Shown here: piece by piece, positions 12,901 through 24,900 of the stretch
How positions within the stretch are numbered: position 1 is the stretch's first letter
How the letters are laid out: every line of letters starts with the position of its first letter
Origin: Siphonodentalium dalli
Lineage: Eukaryota > Mollusca > Scaphopoda > Gadilida > Siphonodentaliidae
Length of the DNA: 64,000 bases
NCBI GenBank assembly: GCA_032622095.1
Contig: CP136068.1
Coordinates: 124,687,989 to 124,751,988 of the forward strand
Direction: 5' to 3'
Notes under the pieces: model-generated
The model's database searches: none
The model's input: only the letters and a program-made list of their open reading frames with translations
What the model was told of the DNA's origin: nothing
Program-made: the position numbers and the translations under genes

Positions 12901-15900
12901 ATTGTTGCTAAGCCGGCAGCCTGTAGAAGATTATTGAAAGTAATGTTTTCAAGAAATGAATCAATTTGAGCCATGGATTAGTGCAAAATACACTCATGCA
13001 AATAGCATGGTAATTAAAATGAAAATTAATTTATGACTCCAGTCATAAATTCATTTTAAATATAACTACCATGTTGTTTGCATCGTTCATAAAGTAAATG
13101 AGTGTATTTTGCACTAATCCATGGGACAAATTCATTCAATTGTTGCATACATTATGTTGGGTAAAATAGGAGATGGGCCCATAAATGACCAGATTTAGTG
13201 TACAGTACCCCTTTAAGACAACAAAGATTGAGGATGTTCTAATATCTCAATTTTCCAAAGATTATTTAGTGTAAAGTATGTGGTTTGATCTGAACTTTCT
13301 CAAATGTATAACTACGCATCAAGTATTAAAGACATATTATGGACTTGTTCGGGTGCATGAAACTGATAAGTTAGTACTCATGCGCTATGCCAACTGTGGG
13401 TATGTAGCATTCTACTAAAATTGCCGAAAATTTCAAAGAAATCGACCATACCACTCCATAGATATCACTGACTGAACTATGCTTAATTGTAAATATTTAC
13501 ATCTCGATTCAGGATGCAACCATCGATGATAAACTAACGCAAATGATTTTGTCATCGAGAGTCATTGAATTAATATATAAGAATGATGGTGTATGTGTGC
13601 TGTAAATTTGGAATAAAATATATAAAAATAACTGCTTTGAGCAAGATTATTTTCCATTTCTATTTGATCATTTCTATTTGATCACCCTACTGGAGTGTTT
13701 CACATCACTTTAAAGAAAGGGTTAATTACTAACCTTGGCTAAATTAGAGATAATTTCTCTGCCCTCCACTCTAGCGTAGTAATCTTCATCAATAAGTAGA
13801 GGCTCAATTACAACAAGAATCTTGTGTACGTATGGTCGGACGAGATCATCAAGCTTATAGAGAATTCGATCGATGACTTTGACTAGCAAATGGCGTTCTT
13901 GATCTTCCAGTGTGGGCGACATCAGCAATGGCAGAATCTGGTTGAATAGAGGTCCCGCTCCGAACTCTCTCGCTTTGTCAGTGACTTGCCTCAAAGCAGC
14001 CTGTCGAAAAAATATAATAAACATCATTTTGGGCAAGATACCTTCAATTATTAAGATCATATTTATATTACAGGCAGCATTTGGAAAACATTTTAGAATA
14101 AAATACAATTCTAAACTTTCCCTAGTCATAAGTGTGGTATATAGTTTCCAATGACAGGTAAACATGTAAATACTTGGTTATTGTAACTTTACTAGATTAT
14201 TATTATCTGTGGATTAGTTAACTAATTCCAGGAGTGTATGTATAAATTACAAAAAGGCATCCAGAAACAAATAATTTTGTTAATGTTTGGTAAAAATGGC
14301 TGTAACATTAAGTGAATTTAACAAGAATTCACAGGTTCAAAGCCAGTGTGGTCATATCATATCATCCTCATTTGCAAGCCTTGAAATAGTGTGTCTGTTA
14401 TTTGCAGAATGAGGTGTAAGCAGAATAATGAGGTCCTCAGAGGGTGAATTTGGTGATGCTACCCCGCATAGCGGGCTAGCATCACCAAATTCACCCTCTG
14501 GGGACCTCATTCTGCAAATGACAGACACAATATTTCAAGGCTTGCTCATTTGTCAAGATATAATGTGTGTTACTGACCTTTCTCATTGGAGGTGTTCCAT
14601 TTTTTATTTTCAATAAGAGTTTCATTATTTTTCTTTCCTTCTGTTCTTCCGGAGATAAAGTTTCTTCATCAACTTCAACCTGCAACAGTTTAATCAAAAT
14701 CTCAAACTACAAACCACATGAAGATTCAACCTGCAACAGTTTAATCAAAATCTCAAACTACAAACCACATCAAGATTCAACCTGCAAAAGTTTAAAGATG
14801 CATAATCTGAATTAACACTCCCAAATGACTATTTCTTTGGCTTCGGGAGTGAAAAATATTTAATTTGAGTCGAGGAACCCATCCATCAAAGCTCAGAGTG
14901 ATCAGATATCGATTTTTGAAATTTGTTATTTCTCGAAATGTGTAATTAGTTGTAGCCCAGAAACGAGTCATCAAACCAATTTCTTGGAAAAAATTGCAGA
15001 TGAAGATGGATAACTCTTAAATCAAGTGGTAATACAGCCATATTTCATGATAGACAAGTGATAATTCGGCCATATTTCGTTGAACAACATGTTGATAATT
15101 AACTCATTTTGAGAAATTTTATACCATAGTTGACAGTGGTTAGCATTATTTTGTTGTAATTAGTCGATTCTGATAACAGAAGCGTATTTTGAAGAAATGT
15201 TGTTGTTGTAACTGGATGATATGGGGACCATCTGATCGGATTGAGTACCTTAAATCCAAATCTCAAACTACAAATCACATTAAGAGTTGTTAACTGAGTC
15301 TACGTTCTAATCTAAATATCATTTTGTAAATAAACCAACCGATTATCTATGCCTTCTATTAACCTTAAAATTGTTGCTTAATATATTGGCTTATATTCTA
15401 AGTCTAAACTCATTCATGTTGCAGCATTAAAGGTCCTGTGCCAGTGCATTCTCTTATATATGTGAGTCTCCCATAGGGAGCCTCGCATATATAAGAGAAT
15501 GCATTGACTTGCAGGCCAATGTAAATACTCTTAGGCCAATGTATTCTCTTATATATGCGAGTCTCCCATGGGGAGACTCGCATATATAAGAGAATGCATT
15601 GGCACAGGGTTTTCGCAAAATTTCAGAAAGCTCTAGTCATGGAAGGGTTAAGTTATCAGTAACGTAATATAGGTTAGATATAGATTAGATAGTTTATGGG
15701 CATGCCCGTCTGCTATGAAATTGTAAACTCAGATTTGGTTCAAAGTTTCAGCAATCATAATTCAAGTACATCTGTGTCAGCTTGGCCCTATCTGTTAAAC
15801 ACACTTTTTAGTGTAAAGATAGAGGGGCAGTAGGTTCCTTTTAGGGTCCTTTATCCTGGCCGATATTTCCCTTCTGACACAGTCGTCTACCCGGTGCACA

Positions 15901-18900
15901 GATTAATGCCGTCACCAATTTATCTCCCACTAAATAAAACCAACCAATAAACAAAAATAATTTTATTTGCCAATGTTGACCAGTAGTGGACAATTTTATG
16001 AAAAATAATACTTTTCAATGTGTGACACACATCAACAATTTTTGCCTTATCATGAAAGTATCAAAGTATATATCGCTAAAAGCCACATGTTTGATATTGT
16101 CAAAGCATGTTGTTATGATTTCTTGATATGAATTTATCATGTAAACTTTCAGTTTGTCAAAAATAGTCATTTGTGATTCCTTGAATTAATCTACTCATAT
16201 TTTATACTGAACATATATCTTCAGAATAAGGGCTTAAGTTATGGGATATTTACCAAATGTTACATATTGGCAGTTGGTTACATAGACTGAAATTCTCCCC
16301 AAGCAGCTATAGAGTTCTCATTCCCCAACCCTAGCAGAAATCCTGGCAAATTCTAACCAATTTTTTCATCAGATTTGATAGCTAATGTGGCTGATTCAGA
16401 AACAATACTTTCATTGAGTGAAAGGTTCAACTCAAAATATCTCAAAAAACTCCAGACTGCAAATTTTAACTATGAACAAGAGCATCGCTAGGGCGTGGCA
16501 AAATACGCCCTTTAGCTATTTCGAATTGTACTACCGCAAAATAAAATAATACTTTGGGCTTACATTTGAAGAATATCTGATATACCCCTAATTTCAATGC
16601 CAAAATGCGGTCAAATTCTAAGTCGAAAAAAGGCTGTAACTCATGTGAAAATAATTAGACAGAACCTATATTGGAACTTGGCCTGTAGTTTTAGCCGGGA
16701 AATACACATACCAGCTTTGGTTCAGATCAAATAATCAAAACTGTAGTTATCGGTCGGAAACCAAAATGTTATGAAATTGGTCAAATTCTAAGTCGAAAAA
16801 GGGCCGTAACTCATGTAAAAATAATTGGACGGAACCCATATTCGAACTTGGCCTGTAGTTTTAGCTGGGAAATACACGTACCAACTTTGGTTCAGATCAA
16901 ATAATCCAAACTGGAGTTATCGGTCGGAAACCAAAAATATTAACAGACGGTCAAATTCTAAGTCGAAAAAGGGCCGTAACTCATGTAAATATAATTGGAC
17001 GGAACCCATATTCGAACTTGGCCTATATCTTTAGCTGGGAAATACACATACTAACTTTGGTTCAGATCAAATAATCCAAACTGGAGTTATCGGTCGGAAA
17101 CCAAAAATATTAACAGACAGTCAAATTCTAAGTCGAAAAAGGGCCGTAACTCATGTAAAAATAATTGGACGGAACCCATATTCGAACTTGGCCTGTATCT
17201 TTAGCTGGGAACTACACATACCAACTTTGGTTCAGATCAAATAATCCAAACTGGAGTTATCGATCGGAAACCAAAAATGTTAACAGACGGACGGACAGAC
17301 GGACGGACGGACTGATTACATAATACGACCTTTTTTCAAAAAGGGATTCTAAAAATTAAAACTGAAAGAAAAATAACTGATTAAATTTAAATGCTAGTGA
17401 CATAAATAATAGGCTACTCCAAACAAGATTTGATTCGATGTGAAATCACTCAAAAGACTTGAGTCGATTCAAAATAATAGTGAAGATTTGGAAAATTTTC
17501 TAACACTTCCAAGCACCAGGCGATTCATGTGACTTTCTGAATATATAAATGAAAATTACTTAAAGTATTGACTATCTCATTTAGAAGAAGGGAGATAACT
17601 CCATGTGCATGTGTGTTGTACAAATCATTAGATTAAACACCATTCTAGACTCCTTGCATACTCCTCCAGGCATACATTATGGAGACTCACCTTGCACCGA
17701 AGTAGATATACCGCATGCTAATATTAAACATCCCAATCTCTGCGTTTATTACACAAAATCGTTTCATTTAATGTATTCACAGGCTTGAGAAAATGGCACC
17801 AAACATTTGCAGAATAAGGTCCCAGAGGGCGAATTTAATGACACTACCCCACACAGTAGGCTAGTGTGACCAAATTCATCCTCTGGGGGACCTCAATCCT
17901 CATCTGCTATGGGAGACCTAGACTCAGATTTAAGTTTCAGATGATAAATATTGTTATGTGCATCCATTGGGCACCTCGATTATGCAATGTGTCATCTGCC
18001 AACAAATTCTGGAATAATAAGTTACACACAACATAATACATACAAGTAGCTTATCGAAATACTGTATGTCATCAGGCTTCATCATCGGTAAGTTCCCTTT
18101 TGGCTGCATGTCCACAACTTCCGTCTTGGAATTTGGAGTCTGCATTCGGAAACCTAGAGGTGTGCCGGCCATTGGAGTAGGTGTGGCTGTAAGTCTGCGA
18201 GCTGGTGTCCTGATTGGAACATACCCGGCTGGTGGATTTAGAACCTGAAAAAGATATGTAAGCAAATGGGATTAAAGACACTTAAAACATGACCTGTTAT
18301 AAGCCTAGATGCCCTACGTTGGAAGCCATTATGATTATTCATCGCTTTCTAAATTCAACCAAATTGGTATCCAAACAGAAGGGCCATAAAATGTATTATC
18401 CTTGAAGGATTTATTTGCAGGAATGTTCAGCTGATAATTAATTTTGATGACTATTATTAGACCACAAGAGACTATATTGATTGAAGTGTTTTGCCATAGT
18501 TGGACTAGTAGGAAGGAGGAGAACCGAAGTTGGCACCTAATGTGATCTTCACCATAAGGCAAAAGAAGGATCTTACATGTCCTTCTATGACATAACCGCA
18601 TATAGAGGAAAAAATTCGGCTGAGAAAATATTCAATATTAATTTAGTGAAACTTATCACAATTGAAATTACCTTGTACCCAGGTGGGAACATCGAATCCA
18701 GCTCCTCGTCAGAGAGAGGTCTGTTCCTTTCATCAATCTCCATCTGCCAAGAAAAGGCTTGAAGCTGCTCGGGTGTCATGGACATCAGCTGACCTGGTGT
18801 AGGTGTGGCCATAGCCATTGCCTTTGACCCTGTGGGTGTGCTCCCACTAGGTGTGAATGCGCCTGGCGTATGTGATCCTGAGGGTGTGGAACCCCCAGTA

Positions 18901-21900
18901 GGCGTCATTCCACCAGGGGTCATGCTTGGGGTATGACCTCCACCCGGAGTCATGCTTGGAGTCATTCCAGGTGTGTTTGCTCCGGGCGTTTCGTCCCATC
19001 TTGATCGCCTCTTGCTCGCACCGGGTGTGGGCGTGTCCTCTATCAGATCGTCCAGGCCTCTGTCTGTCTTTGGTGTCTCCGCCCATCCTCCACCATGTGG
19101 AGTGGCTGTAATCACAAACAAATCACAAAATTAAATTAATTACAGCTTTTCTAGCTCATTTTGTACAAATTACTGAAATCAAGCCTGGATATATTGTTTG
19201 ACATTTGCAGAATGAGGTCCCCAGAGGGTGAATTTAGTGATGCTAACCCGCTAAATGGGCTAGCATCACTAAATTAACCCTCTGGGAACCTCATTCAGCT
19301 TAAGCCTCAACTGGTATGGGAAACATAGGATCAGATTGATGTTCCCCAGTTGATGTTGGTGATGTTTACCCATTAGTCACCTTGATTATGAATTCTATAT
19401 TTGTCAAATTAGGGGATATAGAAACTGAACAGAAGGGAAAAAGTAACTAAAAACAATGTTAATTTGAGACTATAAATACTTCCAAGAAGATGAGGCCCAA
19501 GCAAAATGAGGTTCACATAGGGTGAATTTGGTGATGCTCGCCCACTGTGCAGGGTAGCATCACTAAATTCACCCTCTGGGGACCTCAGACACACTATTTA
19601 CAGGCTTGACTGAAATCAGGTAATTTCAGGTTTTACATTGCCATTAATAGTAATATTGTCGTCTATTTGCATAAAATATGAATAACTAGAGGTGTGACTG
19701 TCCCAATGGGACTACGGATACCCCCCTGTTTTTAAAATACTAAGATGTTTCACATGTCAGTAAACGTTTAGTTAAAATAATAAAATAACAGTTCCCATTG
19801 CAGGTGTACAACCATAACCCTAATCTTAAACCTATTGACCGAAAAATGTAGGAATAAAAGCTTGGACAAAATTATGTATGTTGCGAAAAAAATTCTAAGT
19901 TGTAAAAGGGGAATAACTCCCCCAAAAAATGTCGGACAGACGTCATAATCGCAGGTGCACAGGTTCCCATGGTACTAAATATCAGTGCCAAGATTAAAAA
20001 ACATTGACCGAATAATGTAGGAATAAAAGCTCGGACAAAATTATGAATGTAGCAAAAAAAGTTTCTAAATAAAAAAAGGGGGATAACTCCACCAAAATAT
20101 GTCGGACAGACGTCATAATCGCAAGTGCACAGGTTCCCATGGTACTAAATATCTGTGCCACGTTTTAAAAAAATTGACTGAAAAATGTAGGAATAAAAGC
20201 TCGGACAAAAGTATACATGTTGTGAAAATTTTGAAAAAGGGGGGATAACTCCACTAAAAAAAGTCCAACAGTCGTCATAATCGCAGGTGCACAGGTTCCC
20301 ATGGTGGTTGATGTCTGTGCCAAGTTTCACGGAAATTGATCAAAAAACGACCGAGAAAAACTCCGGACAAATTTGTGTCCACGGACGGACGACGCCGACG
20401 GACGGACGGACAAGCTGACTCCAGTATACCCCCCCTAACTTCGTTGCGGGGGGTATAAATAGTCTGAGAAATACAATAACCCTTCTATTACTGGAGCCAG
20501 TGCATTCTCTTATATATATGAGGCTCCTGGGAAACCTGCATATATCAGAGAATTCACTGATGCAGGATGATCTTTAATGCTGCACCAGCGCAACTCCCGT
20601 CATAAAATGGTTAAACCCTTTGATTTCATAATGATAAACTTGTTCCAATATTCTCTATATATTCCCTATTATAAGCCTTAACCCTTTACCCAACAAACCG
20701 GCCAAATAAAGCTTCAACAGCCTAAAATATCTTCGGTCTGTCTCAATAGAACCATACAAATATGGGTATCATTGGAACCGGCTCTTTGACCACATTGTGA
20801 TAGTTACAGTTATGCCCTGTGCCAATGCATTCTCTTATATATGCGAGTCGACCATAGGTCGCCTCGCATATATAAGAGAATGCATTGGCCTAAAAAAAAA
20901 CTTTTTTAACACTTTTTACCATTTTTTCTTACATTCTTTAACAATTTTATAATTTTTAATGTGTTAAGCCAATGCATTCTCATATATAAGAGAATGCATT
21001 GGCACAGGGCCATTCTGTTGGGTAAAGGGTTAACAGCATAAATTTTCCCAATGGAAACCAGGCCTGAGAATAAGGTGCTGGTCATTTGCAGAATGAGGTT
21101 CCCAGAGGGTGAATTTAGTGATGCTATCTCACATATCGGGTTAGCATCACCAAATTCAACCTCTGGGGATCTCATTCTGCACGGCCTCATCTGCTATGGG
21201 AGACATAGACCCAGATTGAAATTCCCAAATGGTAAATATTGTGATGTACACCCATTGGGAACCTTAATTATGTAATGTGTTGTCTGCCAATTTGGGGATA
21301 TAGAGAAACTAAACTAAAAGAAATAGAATTCGATGTGAAGAAGTTTCCATAGAAATTTGATAATGAAAGTGTCAATGATACTGTAGCTCAACTTAGGTAG
21401 GGGAATAATTTAATGGTTGACAGTAAATGAAGGAATTAGGAAAGGTGCTAAATGAAATGTCTAAGTAAGACAAGATGTACATGTCAATATCAACATTCAT
21501 GACAAGTTTCACAATGATCGGATCAGGGATGTGGTCTGTAGGGTGTGCCAAAGGATTTAGTGATGCAAATTCTAAAATGGCAACCGGCGGCCATGTTTTC
21601 TTGCCGAATGACTCCAAAATGACTCGTTTTCATCTACATGTCAATGTCAACATCCATGACAAATTTCATGAAGATCAAACAAACAGATTGGTCTATAACC
21701 CATGTTAATGGATTTTGTAGAAATAGTTAGTCATACAAAGAGTAAAATCCAAAATGGCCATTGGTGGCAATATTTTTTTGCCGAAAACCCCTAAAAGACT
21801 CATTCCCATTAAGAGGTCACCCCGATGATCCACATGAGGTTTGGTGATGATCAGATCAAAGATGTGGTATGTATGGTGTGTCAAAGTATTTAGTGATGCA

Positions 21901-24900
21901 AAGAGTAAAATCCAATATGGCTGCCGCCGGCCATGTTTTTTGGCCAAATGACCCCAAAATGACTCGTTCCCATCTGGAGGTCACCCCCGATGATCCATAT
22001 GAAGTTTGGTGATGATCGGATCAGAGATGTGGTCTGTAGGATGTGTCAAAGGATTTAGTGATGCAAAGAGTAAAATCCAAGATGGCCACCAGCGGCCATG
22101 TTTTTTGGCCGAATGATCCTAAAATGACTCGTTCCCATCTACATGTAAATGTCAACATTCATGACAAATTTTATGATGATCAGACAAACAGTACGGCCTG
22201 TAGCCCGCGCCAATGGATTTAATTTTGAAATCCAAGATGGCCACCAGCGGCCATGTTTTTTGGCCGAATGACCCCAAAATGACTCGTTCCCATCTACATG
22301 TCAATGTCAACATTCATGACAAATTTCATAAAGATCCGACCAAAGATACGACCTGTAGCCCGTGCGAAAGTATTTAGTGATGCAAAGAGTAAAATCCAAT
22401 ATGGCTGACGGCGGCCATTTTTTGTGGCCAAATGACCCCAAAATGACTCGTTCGCATCTAGAGGTCACCCCGATGATCCATATGAAGTTTGATGATGATC
22501 GGATCAGAGATGTGGCCTGTAGGATGTGTCAAAGGATTTAGTGATGCAAAGAGTAAAATCCAAGATGGCCACCAGCAGCCATGTTTTTTGGCCGAATGAT
22601 CCTAAAATGACTCGTTTCCCATCTACATGTAAATGTCAACATTCATGACAAATTTTATGATGATCAGACGAACAGTACGGCCTGTAGCCCGCGCCAATGG
22701 ATTCAATTTTGAAATCCAAGATGGCCACCAGCGGCCATGTTTTTTGGCCGAATAACCCCAAAATGTTTCGTGCCCAACTAGGGGCCACCCCAATGATGAA
22801 TATGAAGTTTGGTGATGATCGGATCAGGGTTGTGGTCTGCAGGGTGTGTGAAAGTATTTAGTGATGCAAAGAGTAAAATCCAAGATGGCTGACAGCGGCC
22901 ATGTTTTTTTGCCAAATGACCCCAAAATGACTCGTTCCCATCTAGAGGTCACCCCAATGATTCATGTGAAGTTTGGTGATGATCGGATCAGAGATGTCGT
23001 CTGTAGGATGTGTCAAAGGATTTACAGGGTTCGTACACCCTGTCTGGAATCATTTTCCAGTAAATTCCAGTATATTTCCAGTACTGATATTATGAATTTC
23101 CAGTACGGCGAATTAGGGTTAGGGCTAGGGCTACTCTACTCGATCCCAGGTTTAGGGTTAGGACTACTCTACTCGATCCCAGGTTTAGGGTTAGGGTTAC
23201 GTACTGTCACAGACTTAGCCAGAGAGGTGACAGGAGTCTCTACAGCCCCCAACTTCAGTATTACGACTCCTTACGGCCACCAAAATTTACTAGTACTTGC
23301 ACTACTAGTACTAATTGTAGCAGCAAAATTTGAATTGCCAGATGTATTAGAGTTAGAAGTTGAAGTACTTGTACAAAAAAATGTACGAACGTTCATGCCA
23401 TCTCTGATTTTCATGGCAGTTATGTGGTTTTTACCAATAGCGTGACTACGAAGTTCATGTTGTCCCATATTTCCAATGTCAAAATGTCTTTGAACATACA
23501 AGACACTTCGCACGATGTCGATCTCCATCGACGGTAGCCAACCATCCACTAAACTCGGTAATCTCAAGCCAATTCTCGCGAAAAACACACCTCCCGCGCA
23601 TGTTTTGAATGTGTTAAATGTGTAACGTACAAATTTATAATTCATCTAGAATTCGTGCTGAACTACACTTCTATTCTAAATTTATAAACCGGTGTTGTAG
23701 ACATAAATAAATGGTCAAACAGGAAGCACAGCGTTGTTTTACCGGTGTTACGAAAAATATCCAGTGCCAGTGACCGGTGCTACCTAAAATCGGCCGATTC
23801 CAGTATATTCAAGTACTCAGACATCGCGGAGTGATTTTTCCACAACTTTCCAGTATTTATATTTACCTATTTCCAGTATCTTCAAGTTTCCAGTACACCC
23901 TGGATTTAGTGATGCAAAGAGTAAAATCCAAGATGGCCACCAGCGGCCATGTTTTTTGGCCGAATGATCCTAAAATGACTCGTTCCCATCTACATGTAAA
24001 TGTCAACATTCATTAAAAAATTTATGATGATCAGACAAACAGTACAGCCTGTAGCCCGCGCCAATGGATTCAAATTTGAAATCCAAGATGGCCACCAGCG
24101 GCCATGTTTTTTGGCCGAATGACCCCAAAATGACTCGTTCCCATCTGCATGTCAATGTCAACATTCATGACAAATTTCATAAAGATCCGACCAAAGATAC
24201 GACATGTAGCCCGTGCGAAAGTATTTAGTGATGCAAAGAGTAAAATTCAAGATGGCTGACGGCGGCCATGTTTTTTGGCCAAATGACCCCAAAATGACTC
24301 GTTCCTATCTAGAGGTCGCCCCAATGATCCATATGAAGTTTGGTGATGATCGGATCAGAGATGTGGTCTGCAGGATGTGTCAAAGGATTTAGTGATGCAA
24401 AGAGTAAAATCCAAGATGGCCACCAGTGGCCATGTTTTTTGGCCGAATGCTCCTAAAATGACTTGTTCCCATAACATTCATGACAAATTTTATGATGATC
24501 ACAAACAGTACGGCCTGTAGTACGCGCCAATGGATTTAATTTTGAAATCCAAGATGGCCACCAGCGGCCATGTTTTTTGGCCGAATTACCCCAAAATGTT
24601 TTGAAATCCAAGATGGCCATCCAAGATGGTCAACATTCATGACAAATTTCATAAAGATCAGACCAAAGATACGACCTGTAGCCCGTGCCAAAGGAAATTG
24701 TTGACGGACACACAGACACACAGACGCCAACCCATGGCAATAGCTCAAACTTACAAAGTAAGATGAGCTAATAATGAAACTTTCCAGAGAAGATGAGCCC
24801 TAAGCAGAATGAGGTCCCTAGAGGGTGAATTTAGTGGTGCTAGCCTGCTATGTGGGATAGCGTAACTAAATTCACCCTCTGGGGACACCATTCTGCAAAT

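Larger units (their letters stand above)
14680..18043 (-). other. Intron 8 of SF3B1
   Basis: In transcript order it holds family A (17785-17905), a four-unit module array (16478-17345), a P2 MITE (15410-15651), a family-E element (14792-15253) and the triplicated acceptor (14673-14790). Positions 15652-16477 have no recognised repeat. Confidence 0.8.

Noticed and set aside
22861-23445. 194-codon frame in intron 6
   Set aside because: It starts in the tandem array and runs into the hAT-like element through a TTAGGG-like repeat ([16 protein letters not shown]). It crosses an insertion junction, so it cannot be an old gene.
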